From JAWKSY01 sp041402125 (GTDB taxonomy: Bacteria; Planctomycetota; GCA-002687715; DRQF01), in the NCBI GenBank assembly GCA_041402125.1, contig JAWKSY010000005.1, forward strand, positions 271,117 to 335,116: a stretch of 64,000 nucleotides of DNA, written 5' to 3'. Both the position numbers and the translations under genes were made by a program. How positions within the stretch are numbered: the first letter of the stretch is position 1; every line of letters begins with the position of its first letter. The notes under the pieces were generated by a model, which was not told the DNA's origin, did not search any database, and was given only the letters and a program-made list of their open reading frames with translations. This document shows positions 52,078-60,665 of the stretch, in pieces.

Positions 52078-53346
52078 ATGCTGAACTTCACCTTCCGCAC
52101 CTTCGCCCTCGTCGCTCTCCTCGGCGCCGGCCTCTCGGCGCAGATCACCTACATGTACGACGTCAGCTCGCCCGGCGTTCTCGAGGCGATGAACCTCGAC
52201 TCCGCCGCCTTCCCGGACGGCGGACCCAGTCTCGATCCACTGCTGCCGGGGCCCCTCCCGAACGCGGGACTCCTGCCGCCCGCCGCCTTTCCCGCCGGCG
52301 CCCAGGCCGCCGACGACGTCGCGCGCACGGTCTACACGACGGACGGCGTCATGATCGCCGTCGATCACACGCCGAACTCGCTCTACTACGGCGGCCCCGT
52401 GCCGCCGCTTCCGCCTCCCGTCGCTCCGATCCTCCCCGCGGGCTTCGGTCCCGTGATCTCGGGGATGGCGATGGACAGTGCCGGCGGCATCCTCTGGGTC
52501 TGCGACCCCTTCGGCCTCTGCGTGCCGCTCGCGCCCTTCGCTCCCTTCCCGGCCCTCGCCGGACCGGTGGCGATCCCCGGCCTCGTCGGTCCGCCCGTGG
52601 TCGGACTCGGCTACGAGTCCTCGACGGGACCGCTCTGGGCGGTCGACGCCGGGGGCGCGGTCTACAACTTCACCGTCGGCGGCGCGCCGGTCGGGCCGCA
52701 ACCCGTCGTGGTCGTCCCCTCGGTGATCGGCTTCCTCTTCAACGGCCTCACCGTGAACACCTCGAACGGCCCCGGCGCCTTCGCGCCTCCCGGCTGTTCG
52801 ATGGAGACGGGAAGCCAGCACGTCGTGATCACCGACGGGGCCTTCCTCTACGACGCGGTCCCCGGCATCGCGCCCCCGAAGCCGCTCGTCGGAGCCTCGC
52901 TGACCGGACTCGGAGTGGTCGGGCTCGCCTACGCGTCCGAGTGTCAGGTGCTGCCCGGATTCGCGGGCTGCGCGAGCGCGGCGGCCCCGTTCGCGACGGC
53001 GGGAACGGCGATCTCCAACCACGTCGGCGCCAGCGCCTTCACCGCACTCGAGCTGAAGGGCGCGCCGCCCCTGACCTCGGTCGTCTTCGCGGCCGATCTG
53101 TGCCCGATCCCCGGCGGCGCCTTCGTGCCCGCCTCGGGTGAGACGCTCTGGGTCAGCCCCTTCTCGCCCGGATTCGTCATGGCGGGAGCGATCACGGACG
53201 CCGCCGGCAACGCCGCGATCCCGCTCTCCTTCGTGCCGCTGCCCGCCGGCGTCGAGTTCGTCTTCCAGTGGGGCATCGCCGATCCGCTCGCGCCGCTCGG
53301 TGTCTGCCTCTCGGACGCCGCGCTCGTGAAGACCGGCCTCCGCTGA
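52078..53346 (+). CDS. Secreted beta-rich protein of unknown function
   Basis: 422 residues. Signal peptide MLNFTFRTFALVALLGAGLSAQ; ATG at 52078 has GGAG 8 bases upstream. Residues ~25-320 show YVTN/SMP-30-like blade phrases (VISGMAMDSAGGILWVCDP, VVGLGYESSTGPLWAVDAG, TGLGVVGLAYASE), suggesting a beta-propeller with Pro-rich loops. Four Cys in CSMET, CQVLPGFAGC may pair. The last ~90 residues are the recurrent C-terminal beta domain (GAITDAAGNAAIPLSFVP). It lies between two family 2 repeat clusters. Confidence 0.75.
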   Translation: MLNFTFRTFALVALLGAGLSAQITYMYDVSSPGVLEAMNLDSAAFPDGGPSLDPLLPGPLPNAGLLPPAAFPAGAQAADDVARTVYTTDGVMIAVDHTPNSLYYGGPVPPLPPPVAPILPAGFGPVISGMAMDSAGGILWVCDPFGLCVPLAPFAPFPALAGPVAIPGLVGPPVVGLGYESSTGPLWAVDAGGAVYNFTVGGAPVGPQPVVVVPSVIGFLFNGLTVNTSNGPGAFAPPGCSMETGSQHVVITDGAFLYDAVPGIAPPKPLVGASLTGLGVVGLAYASECQVLPGFAGCASAAAPFATAGTAISNHVGASAFTALELKGAPPLTSVVFAADLCPIPGGAFVPASGETLWVSPFSPGFVMAGAITDAAGNAAIPLSFVPLPAGVEFVFQWGIADPLAPLGVCLSDAALVKTGLR

Positions 53347-53350
53347 TCGC

Positions 53351-53472
53351 TGAATAGAAGGGGTCAGACCCCCTTTATTCACGGAGGGCCAAAAGTGAAT
53401 AAATGGGGTCAGACCCCATTTATTCACAAAGGGGCCGAAAGTGAATAAATCGGGTCTGACCCCTTTTATTCA
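53351..53472. repeat. Family 2 palindromic repeats, three copies
   Basis: Units at 53351-53381 (central A, imperfect arms), 53395-53427 (perfect 16-base arms, central A) and 53442-53472 (central T, hence opposite orientation; one arm reads CGGGTC). Spacers of 13 and 14 bases. Arms begin TGAATAAATGGGGTC or close variants. Confidence 0.92.
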
Positions 53473-53525
53473 GACGGGAGAGGGCGGTCCGGATCACCCA
53501 GGAGGGTGCGAACGGAGGAACGTCC

Positions 53526-54568
53526 ATGAGAATCGCGACCTGGTTGGTGATCGGAGGCTCGCGCTGGCGGGCTGCGGGAACGAGGCGTCCGCGCCGGAGG
53601 TCGACGTCTTCGCGGAGTTCCGCGGCGACGAGGAGCTCGCTCGCACGGCCGTCCAGGCCTGGGCGGCGAGGGGCGAGGCGGCGATCCCGACGCTGCGCGA
53701 GGGGCTGCGCTCGGACAGCATCAAGGTCCAGCACGGCTGTCGGCGAGCGCTGGCGCTGATCACGGGGCAGTGGGGTTGGGACGACGGCCTCGTCTGGCGC
53801 CGCTCCGTCGCCGAGGCGAGCGGCGGCGATCGGCCGCTCATGGTGCTCCACCTCTTCGGCGCCTTCGACGAGGAGTTCTGCTGAGCGAACGGCAAGCTCG
53901 CGAGAACCGTGACGTTCTCGGACCGCCGCATCATCGACGCCGTCGAGTCCTCCTTCGTCCCCGTGTGGGAGACGGTCGCTCCCGCGGCCGTGGCCGAGTT
54001 CGATCTCGGGGACGGCCGGAGCGTGAAGGGGACGGTGGGCGGTGAGATCGCCCTCTACTTCTGCCGGCCCGACGGTGTCGTCTTCGACTGCCTCCCGGCG
54101 CTCCAGTCGCCGGCGGTCACGCTCGAGGCGATCGAGCGGGCGGCGGCCTTCTACCGCGAGTCCGGCGGGGCCCCCGAGGAGGCGATCCGCGCCTACAACG
54201 TCGAACGGCGCACCGCCGTCGCCTTCGCCGCGGGCGTGGACGTCCGCGACGCGTCGAAGATCGTGAAGGCGGCGCACGCGACGCTGGATTCCCGTCTCGC
54301 GATGGGAGCCGCGGCGGACGATGCGATGACCACGGCCGCGTTCTCGAAGGTTCTCATGGTCGCGCCGGCCGAGACGGTCACCGTCGTCGAGCCGGGTGGG
54401 CTCTGGCTCTACTCGATCCAGATCCACGACTGGATCGCGTCCGAACCCCTGCGCACTCCGACGGGGTGGAAGACCACCATCTTCGAGACCATCCTCGGAC
54501 AGAAGCTCGACGGAGAGACGCGCCGCTTCGACTCGACGTCGGTGTCGCCGCTCTCGCTGACGAACTGA
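53526..54568 (+). CDS. Candidate selenoprotein: thioredoxin-like lipoprotein with Cys-Sec motif (TGA at 53882; one apparent frameshift)
   Basis: A lipoprotein start MRIATWLVIGG (GGAGG 7 bases upstream) runs out of frame at ~53558, where adding one C would give GGLALAGCGN, a perfect lipobox. The frame then stays open except for a single in-frame TGA at 53882-53884, and coding resumes at once (EEFC-TGA-ANGKLARTVTFSD). Corrected length is 1044 bases, 347 residues, with Sec at 120. Residues ~30-90 are HEAT-like helices; ~100-160 read as a thioredoxin fold (PLMVLHLFGAFDEEFC, then SFVPVWETVAP). A bSECIS-like hairpin follows the TGA. Family-level precedent: exported Cys-Sec proteins are known in planctomycetes. 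A nonsense mutation is the alternative. The lost C may be sequencing error. Confidence 0.75.
53901..53920 (+). promoter_or_regulatory. bSECIS-like hairpin after TGA 53882
   Basis: Stem CGAGAAC (53901-53907) / GTTCTCG (53914-53920), loop CGTGAC with G as second loop base. The loop begins 24 bases after the TGA. Published bacterial SECIS rules ask for a G in the first two loop bases and 16-37 bases between TGA and loop; both hold. Confidence 0.65.
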
Positions 54569-54595
54569 GGTCGAGTCCGAGGCCGCGGCGCGCGC

Positions 54596-54970
54596 TCAGT
54601 GGATGAGGAGTCGGCGCGCGGCGGCGGTGATCTCGGGGCGGCCCATCTTGTGGCCGGGGATCGTCTCGACGATCTCTCCCTTCGCGTCGCGCGTGATCAT
54701 CCCGTGGCCGGACTCACCGAACCAGGCTTCGAGCGACGCCGCGTCGACGTCGTCGCAGAGGATGACCCGGAGATGGGCGCGTCCCTCGTATTCGGGTGCG
54801 AGACCGCGGACCGCGGTCGCGACCTTCTCGCAGAACGGTCAGCCGCCGCTCAGCTTGTAGTAGGTGACGGTGGGAAGCGCCGTCGGCGCCTTCGGATCGG
54901 GCGTCGGCGACTCGTTCCCGCAGGCGAGCGTCGCGCCGAAGATGAAGACCGTGAGTAGAACTCGAAGCAT
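54596..54970 (-). CDS. Candidate selenoprotein: thioredoxin/glutaredoxin-like lipoprotein with Sec-Pro-Phe-Cys motif (TGA at 54839-54841)
   Basis: Starts MLRVLLTVFIFGATLACGNE, a lipoprotein signal with lipobox TLAC, then a Pro-rich linker. Codon 44 is TGA; reading on gives YYKLSGG-U-PFCEKVATAVRGL and then EGRAHLRVILCDDVDAASL, ending ARRLLIH at a TGA (54596-54598). Total 124 residues. U-P-F-C replaces the CPFC/CPYC redox motif of glutaredoxin-like folds, preceded by the expected strand (TVTYYKL) and followed by helix and strand. Read as a stop, the protein would be a 43-residue lipopeptide and the next 240 bases would be non-coding yet protein-like. A hairpin of SECIS geometry follows the TGA. 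Convergent with the other candidate, 27 bases apart. Confidence 0.8.
54797..54832 (-). promoter_or_regulatory. bSECIS-like hairpin after TGA 54839
   Basis: On the reverse strand, outer stem TGCGAGA / TCTCGCA (54826-54832 with 54797-54803), a 5' internal bulge, and inner stem CCGCG / CGCGG with apical GTC (54809-54811). The first loop base is G, 28 bases after the TGA; the GGTC context recalls the E. coli fdhF SECIS loop. Confidence 0.7.
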
Positions 54971-55112
54971 CGAATTGATTCTCGTTCCGGACTCGTCCCG
55001 GGGGGCGCGGGGATTCCCCATTGAACTGTCCGGCTGCCTGAACAACCCTGGAGGCGACGACGCCTCATCGGCGTTCCATCCCCCAAGACACAACTGGCAG
55101 GAGATTACCCCC

Positions 55113-55487
55113 ATGAACCGCCTCCGTCTCCCCCTGATCGCCCTCATCGCGGTCTTTTCCCTCGGCCTGGTCGTCGGCTGCGACTCCGAGGAGCTGAAGT
55201 CCAAGGTGAAGGACGCGGCCGACTCCGGCCTCGCCCAGCAGGTCGACGCCCTCAAGGCGAAGTTCGGCAAGCTCGACATCAGCGGTATCGAAGCCAAGGC
55301 CAAGGAGATGGGCAAGCTCGACCTCCCCGAGATCAAGGAGCTGCTCTCGAAGAAGGCCGACTTCCAGAAGCTTCTCGACAGCGTCCAGGGCGGCGAGGGC
55401 CTCGCCGACAAGCTCAAGGAGCTGACGACGAAGTTCAGCGGGCTCGAACAGCTCGTGAAGAAGGCGAAGGCCGCCCTCGGAATGTGA
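55113..55487 (+). CDS. Small helical lipoprotein
   Basis: 124 residues. MNRLRLPLIALIAVFSLGLV then VGC forms a lipoprotein signal with Cys23. The mature part is almost entirely Lys/Glu/Leu amphipathic helix with heptad-like spacing (LAQQVDALKAKFGKLD, IKELLSKKADFQKLLDSV, LADKLKELTTKFSGLEQLVKK), suggesting a coiled-coil or helical bundle anchored to a membrane. AGGAGA lies upstream of the ATG. Divergent from the reverse-strand selenoprotein candidate. No family recognised; a Lpp-like structural role is possible. Confidence 0.85.
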   Translation: MNRLRLPLIALIAVFSLGLVVGCDSEELKSKVKDAADSGLAQQVDALKAKFGKLDISGIEAKAKEMGKLDLPEIKELLSKKADFQKLLDSVQGGEGLADKLKELTTKFSGLEQLVKKAKAALGM

Positions 55488-55700
55488 CGAGGGCGCGAGC
55501 GATCGCGCTCCGGACGGCCGGCGCCGCCCCTCGCGAGAGGGCGGAGGCGACGGCCGTTTCCATTTGGACACCGGACCCGACGCGACGCGTGGTAGCCTCC
55601 GGGCTCAGGCGAGGGCGACGGGGATGATGAGGCGGACGCCTCGACCCGGCCCTCCGGACCGCGCCATCGTCCGGCCCCGCACTCTCCATGGAGAATCCGC

Positions 55701-57415
55701 GTGCGCATCCCCGTCGTGTTCCTCCTCCTGGCGACCGCGGCTTCGGCTCAGTCCCTTCCGATCTCCTACGAGTTCTCCGCCCCTCTCGCCGAGTTCCACG
55801 GCGGCGCCGTCGACGTCCTCGGCGATCTCGACGGTGACGGCCACCCGGAGATCGTGCTCGGCGCGCCTGGCGCGAACGCCGGCGCCGGTCAGGTCTACGT
55901 CGCCAGCGGCGCGACCGGCGCCCTGCTCGCCACGATCAACGGAGACGCCGCCTCCGCGGCCGGCAGCTCGGTCGCGGCGATGGGCGATCTCGACGGCGAC
56001 GGCGTCGACGACTTCGTCTTCGGCGAGCCGCGCTTCGACTGCATCGCGGTCCCCTTCGGATCGGCGACCTACCTCCCCTGCGACCCCCCGCCGCTCGGCG
56101 TCTCCCAGACCTTCTTCCGGGGTCGCGTGATCGCCGTCTCCGGGGCCACCCGCCAGACGATGTGGGTCTTCGACGGCAACCTCGGGGCGATGGCGGGCCG
56201 TCGCCTCGAGCGACTTCCCGACGTCGACGGGACGGAGTCGACGAGGTCGGCGTCGCCTGCCAGCGGGGACACTACCGCCCCCTCGCCGGCGAATCACCGA
56301 CCGTGGTCTCGGCCTACGAGGTGATCTCGGGCGCGACGGGTCTCGTCCTCGCCGACGTTCCCCTCAACACCCTCATGCTCAGTCCGGGCTCGCCTTCCGG
56401 CGGACTCTTCACGCTCGCGCAGCGCGAGGGAGAGCTCTGGGGCGGTCTCGCGGTCGCCGACTTCGACGGCGACGGCGCGAACGAGATCGCGGTCCTCGAC
56501 GCGGCGGTGGACGGCACCGGCGCCATCGACAGCGTCGCGATCCGCATGCACGACACGGGGCCCGGCTATCCGATCTACCAGACGTTTCCCGTGAACGCGG
56601 GCGCCTGGCTCCGTCGGCCGCAGACGGTGTCGGATCGCGACGGCGACGGACTGGTCGATCTCGTCGCCGCCACCTGGACGGTCGCGGGCGGTCCCGCGCT
56701 TCCTCGCTCCGTCTCGGTCCTCACCGGACTCGTCGGCCCCTTCTTCGGCTCGATCGCGGACGAGGTCTCCGCCGTCGGCGACCTGAACGGCGACGGCATC
56801 GACGACCTCGTCCTCGGGTCCAGCTTCGCCGGTGCGATGCAGCACGGGAGCATCACCCTGCACTCCGGCCTCGATCTCGCGCCCTTCCTCTCGCAGGACG
56901 GCCCGGCCGCCGGCGCGGCGCTCGGTCTCGCGCGCCGCATTCCCGACCTGGGCGGCGACGGCACGCCGGACCTCATCACCTACAGCCGCCACGGCGTCCA
57001 GTTCTCGCTCGCCCCGACGACGCCGATGGTCTTCCGACTCGGTTCGGTCTTCGGCTGGGAGCGATACGGCAGCGGCGGGCTCCTCCTCGATCGGGTTCCG
57101 TTCGGCGGGGACCCCGCGGCGGGAACGGTCGAGCTCTCCGGAGGCGTGCCCAACGGGACCTTGCTGCTGGGCGTGAGCCTCGCGTCCGCGCTCGGGCCGT
57201 TGCCGGGCACGGGCCTCACCCTGCTCATCGACGCCTCGCCGACGCAGCTCGTCACGACCTTCGACGGCCTTCCGCTCGACGCATCGGGTAGCTGGCAGGC
57301 GCCGGTGTCGCTGCGGAGTCCGGCCCTCGCCGGCTTCACGCTCCACCTCCAGGCCCTGCAGACCGCGCCGAGCTTCGAGATCTCGAACGGCCTGCAGCTC
57401 CTCTTCACGCCCTGA
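55701..57415 (+). CDS. Secreted FG-GAP repeat (integrin alpha-like) protein with one apparent frameshift
   Basis: About 571 residues if corrected. GTG start (55701) with GGAG 9 bases upstream; signal MRIPVVFLLLATAASAQ. FG-GAP/VCBS repeats bind Ca through DxDxDG loops: VLGDLDGDGHPEIVLGAPGA, MGDLDGDGVDDFVFGEP, ADFDGDGANEIAVLD, SDRDGDGLVDLVAATW, VGDLNGDGIDDLVLGS. At 56229-56231 the frame shifts by one missing base inside LPDVDGDGVDEVG; both sides continue the same domain, so either an assembly indel or a recent mutation. The C-terminal ~100 residues are the recurrent beta domain (PLDASGSWQAPVSLRSPALAG). Adhesion or surface display is likely. Confidence 0.85.
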
Positions 57416-57433
57416 CTTCGGCGCCCGCCGGAA

Positions 57434-57477
57434 CGAGACGAGGCCGGGACGCCCGCGGGTGTCCCGGCCTCGTCTCG
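57434..57477. terminator. Bidirectional hairpin terminator
   Basis: Perfect 17-base arms (CGAGACGAGGCCGGGAC, 57434-57450, with 57461-57477) and a 10-base loop, between the convergent FG-GAP and boxB genes. Confidence 0.88.
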
Positions 57478-57496
57478 ATTCCGCGCCGCTCGGTGA

Positions 57497-58912
57497 TCAG
57501 AGCTTCACGTACTCGAACTCGAAGGGCTGCTCGTTGATGCCCTTGGCGGGCGCCGCGATCCAGTTCGCGCACTTGCCGGGCTCGTGCACGCCGACCATGA
57601 GCGACTTGACGTAGGCCTCGTCCTCGGCGGTCGGGAGCCAGTCACCCTTGCGCGCCTGCCAGGTCGCCTCGTCGATCGGGTTGCCCTGCGGATCGAAGCG
57701 ATGGCCGGCGTAGAGGCCGACCTGCCGGTTGAAGCGACGGTGGGGGAGATCGATCGTGAAGTCGATCCCCGCGCCCTGGATGGTGCGGTTCCAGAGCTTG
57801 CAGTGGCGCTCGTTGTCGCTCTGGTAGCCGTCGCGGAGGATCTCGTTCATCGCGTTGCGGAGCGCGACCTGCTCCTCGACGAGCTCGCCGTTCTCGCCGA
57901 CCTTCGTCACCGCGTAGGTGCCGGTGAGGGCGAGGTGATCCTCGTACTCCTTCTCCTCGTAGGCGCGGCCCTTGAGGCTCTGCCCGAAGAAGGTCGCGGC
58001 GTTCGAGGAGACCTCGGCGCCGAAGAGGTCGAGCGAGGAGCTGTTCCAGCGGTTGACGTACTTCTGGATGACGTCCAGCGGGATCACGCCCTCCTTGCGG
58101 GGGTCGCAGCCCGGCTTCTGGGTCATCACCTCGCAGGTGCGCTGGATGATCCGGTTCAGACCGGTCTGACCCACGAACATGTGGTGGGCCTCCTCGGTGA
58201 GCATGAAGCGGCAGGTGCGCGCGAGCGGATCGAAGCCGGACTCGGCGAGGGCGAGGAGCTGGTACTTGCCGTCGCGGTCCGTGAACATCGTGAAGCAGAA
58301 GAACGAGAGCCAGTCGCTGATCGGCTCGTTGAAGGTGCCGAGGATGCGCGGGCTGTCGGCGTTGCCGCTGCGGCGCTCGAGGAGCTCGTCCGCCTCGTCG
58401 CGGCCGTCCTTCCCGAAGTAGGTGTGCAGCAGGTAGACCATCGCCCAGAGGTGGCGGCCCTCCTCGACGTTCACCTGGAATAGGTTGCGCAGGTCGTAGA
58501 GGCTCGGCGCGGTGTGCCCGAGCAGTCGCTGCTGCTCGACCGAGGCGGGCTCGGTGTCGCCCTGCGTCACGATGAGGCGACGCAGCGCGTTGCGGTACTC
58601 GCCCGGGACCTCCTGCCAGGCCGGCTCGCCGGCGTGGTCGCCGAAGCCGATCTTGCGGTCCTTCTCGCGCTCGGTGAGGAAGATGCCCCAGCGATAGTCG
58701 GGCATCTTGACGTGGCCGAAGTGCGCCCAGCCGTCACGATCGACGGAGATCGCGGTGCGGAGGTAGACGTCGTTCGAGTTGAAGTCCGTCGGCCCCATCT
58801 CCGACCACCACTGGAGGTAGTGCGGCTGCCACTTCTCGAGCGCCCGCTGGAGGCGACGGTCGGTGTGCAGATCGACGTTGTTGGGGATCTTCTCGGAGTA
58901 GTTGATGCCCAT
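57497..58912 (-). CDS. boxB: Benzoyl-CoA 2,3-epoxidase, oxygenase subunit BoxB
   Basis: 471 residues, the family size. Class I diiron oxygenase that epoxidises benzoyl-CoA with O2. MGINYSEKIPNNVDLHTDRRLQRALEKW-type N-terminus (shown in part: YSEKIPNNV), iron ligands in VNVEEGRHLWAM and FMLTEEAHHMFVGQTG, and NRWNSSSLDLFGAE. It needs the reductase BoxA, which is not in the window. Five bases after boxC, so one transcript. Regulated from the boxC/boxR intergenic region. Confidence 0.97.
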   Translation of the reverse strand: MGINYSEKIPNNVDLHTDRRLQRALEKWQPHYLQWWSEMGPTDFNSNDVYLRTAISVDRDGWAHFGHVKMPDYRWGIFLTEREKDRKIGFGDHAGEPAWQEVPGEYRNALRRLIVTQGDTEPASVEQQRLLGHTAPSLYDLRNLFQVNVEEGRHLWAMVYLLHTYFGKDGRDEADELLERRSGNADSPRILGTFNEPISDWLSFFCFTMFTDRDGKYQLLALAESGFDPLARTCRFMLTEEAHHMFVGQTGLNRIIQRTCEVMTQKPGCDPRKEGVIPLDVIQKYVNRWNSSSLDLFGAEVSSNAATFFGQSLKGRAYEEKEYEDHLALTGTYAVTKVGENGELVEEQVALRNAMNEILRDGYQSDNERHCKLWNRTIQGAGIDFTIDLPHRRFNRQVGLYAGHRFDPQGNPIDEATWQARKGDWLPTAEDEAYVKSLMVGVHEPGKCANWIAAPAKGINEQPFEFEYVKL

Positions 58913-58917
58913 GACGA

Positions 58918-60579
58918 TCAGGTCCTCTTGAAGTTGAACTCGGGACGGACGGGAGTGCCGTAGCAGGTGAGCGCTCCGCGCTCGCCCACGGCGTTGGGAC
59001 GCTGGAAGATCCAGTTCTGCCAGGCCGACAGGCGGCCGAAGATCTTGGTCTCCATCGTCTCCGGACCGGCGAAGCGGAGGTTCGCCTCCATGCCGGTGAG
59101 AGAATCGGGGGAGAAGCTCACGCGCTCCTCGATGGCGACGCGCAGCTCGTCCTCCCAGTCGATCTCGTCGGGCGCCGCGGTCGGCAGGCCGAGCTCCTCG
59201 GCGCGCTCGGCGTCGAAGATGTCGGCCTCCATGCGGCACTCGTCCACGAGATCGGGCGTGCCCAGGAAGCGGCTCTCGAGGCGCGTCAGGCCGTTGCTCA
59301 TCGGGTAGGGCCCGAAGTTCATGGCCGAGAAGGAGAGCCGGACCGGGAAGTCGGGGTCGTTCAGGACGTAGACGCGGTCGGAGGCGAGCGCGGTCTCGAG
59401 CAGCGTGCCGCCGAAGCAGCTCTCCTGGTCGACGATCGCGAAGAGGCTCTTGGCCGTCAGGTCGAGGCGCTTCAGGACGCGCTTGATCTGGTGGCGCACC
59501 TCGTTGACGAACCAGTCGTCCTTGTGCGTCAGCAGCGCGCCGTCGGCCTCGAGGACCTTCTCGATCGAACCGCGGGTGCGGATGTTCACGAGGCCCACGT
59601 CGAGCATGTTGAGGCGCAGGCGCAGGAGGACGTCGTCGAGCTCCCGGAACATCCGGAAGATCCACCAGTCGCAGCCCAGGGCGCGGGCCTCGTCGGCGCT
59701 CTTCGGCGTGACGCCGTCGTCGGGCACGGTCAGCGTGACGTCGGCGACGCGGCCGTCGTGCGAGAGGGTCATCGCGACGTGGCGGTGCGTGACGCCGCCG
59801 TCCTCGGACACCTCGGGCTCGAGCGCGACGAGCTCGATCCCCTTCCGACCGGACTTGTCGCCGCAGGTCGCGGCGAGCTCGCCGCCGATGCGCGCCGTCT
59901 CCTCGTCGAACTTCGAGAGCGGGGCGAGGTCGTCGACGAGATTCCACTCGACGGCCTTCTTGCCCTTGATGCCCTCCGCGAGGGTGGAGAAGAGATCCGC
60001 GCGGTCGCGGCGCACCTTGCGCTTGTCGACGAGGCGGGTGAGACCACCGGTGCCCGGAAGGACGCCGAGGAGCGGCGTCTCCGGGAAGGCGACCGCGCTG
60101 TTGCGGTCGTCGACGAGGAGGATGCGGTCGCCCGCGAGCGCGAGCTCGTAGCCGCCGCCCGAGGCGGTGCCGTTCAGCGCGACGAGGGTCTTCAGCCGGC
60201 TCGCCTCGCTCGCGTCCTCGATGTAGAGGCGCGTCTCGTTGGTGTACTTGCAGAAGTTCACCTTGAACGCGTGGGTGGAGCTCCGGAGCATCACGATGTT
60301 GGCGCCCGCGCAGAAGATGCGGTCGAGCGCGCCGATGATCGTGACGACCTTCACCTCGGGGTGCTCGAAGCGCAGCCGCTGGTAGGCGTCCGCGAGCTCG
60401 ATGTCGACGCCCAGGTCGTACGAGTTGAGCTTGAGCACGTAGCCCGGGTTCAGGGGCTGCTCTTCCTTCACGTGCATGCGCAGGGTCGCGCGGTCGCCCT
60501 CCACCTCGAAGTCCCAGTGGCGGTACCGGGACGGGTGGGTCTGGAAGTCGATGGGCGCGATCTCGGTCGCTTCGGCCAC
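58918..60579 (-). CDS. boxC: 2,3-Epoxybenzoyl-CoA dihydrolase / benzoyl-CoA-dihydrodiol lyase BoxC
   Basis: 553 residues. Opens the epoxide ring non-oxygenolytically to a dialdehyde acyl-CoA plus formate. Crotonase-superfamily core: IIGALDRIFCAGANIVMLR, LNGTASGGGYELALAGDR and FPETPLLGVLPGTGGLTRL. The long C-terminal half (VNIRTRGSIEKVLEADGA, SAWQNWIFQRPNAVGERGAL) is BoxC-specific. The GTG at 60579 (VAEATEIAP) is chosen: AGGAG lies 8 bases upstream, and an upstream Met at 60639 would overlap the promoter. Confidence 0.96.
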   Translation of the reverse strand: MAEATEIAPIDFQTHPSRYRHWDFEVEGDRATLRMHVKEEQPLNPGYVLKLNSYDLGVDIELADAYQRLRFEHPEVKVVTIIGALDRIFCAGANIVMLRSSTHAFKVNFCKYTNETRLYIEDASEASRLKTLVALNGTASGGGYELALAGDRILLVDDRNSAVAFPETPLLGVLPGTGGLTRLVDKRKVRRDRADLFSTLAEGIKGKKAVEWNLVDDLAPLSKFDEETARIGGELAATCGDKSGRKGIELVALEPEVSEDGGVTHRHVAMTLSHDGRVADVTLTVPDDGVTPKSADEARALGCDWWIFRMFRELDDVLLRLRLNMLDVGLVNIRTRGSIEKVLEADGALLTHKDDWFVNEVRHQIKRVLKRLDLTAKSLFAIVDQESCFGGTLLETALASDRVYVLNDPDFPVRLSFSAMNFGPYPMSNGLTRLESRFLGTPDLVDECRMEADIFDAERAEELGLPTAAPDEIDWEDELRVAIEERVSFSPDSLTGMEANLRFAGPETMETKIFGRLSAWQNWIFQRPNAVGERGALTCYGTPVRPEFNFKRT

Positions 60580-60610
60580 GGTGGCGTTCTCCTTGTTCGT
60601 TCGAGGGGGA

Positions 60611-60639
60611 AGAATAGGGCAGAATCCTGCTTTCTGCAA
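60611..60639 (-). promoter_or_regulatory. boxCB promoter with overlapping candidate BoxR operator
   Basis: On the reverse strand, TTGCAG (60634-60639) and TATTCT (60611-60616) are 17 bases apart. A perfect 6-bp inverted repeat GCAGAA-N7-TTCTGC (60619-60637) covers the -35/spacer, ideally placed for repression by the divergent BoxR. Confidence 0.65.
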
Positions 60640-60653
60640 GCCGGAATGCGCAG

Positions 60654-60659
60654 TATAGT
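60654..60659 (+). promoter_or_regulatory. boxR -10 box, likely leaderless transcript
   Basis: TATAGT ends 6 bases before the boxR ATG, so the predicted transcription start falls at or next to the A of the start codon. No Shine-Dalgarno sequence is visible, consistent with leaderless translation. Confidence 0.45.
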
Positions 60660-60665
60660 GCCTCC

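Noticed and set aside
53351..53472. Possible short CRISPR array
   Set aside because: Units are full palindromes in mixed orientation with 13-14-base spacers and no cas genes; better explained as family 2 repeats.
54599..54958. Forward 119-residue and 85-residue open frames
   Set aside because: They run antisense to the read-through selenoprotein candidate and lack ribosome sites.
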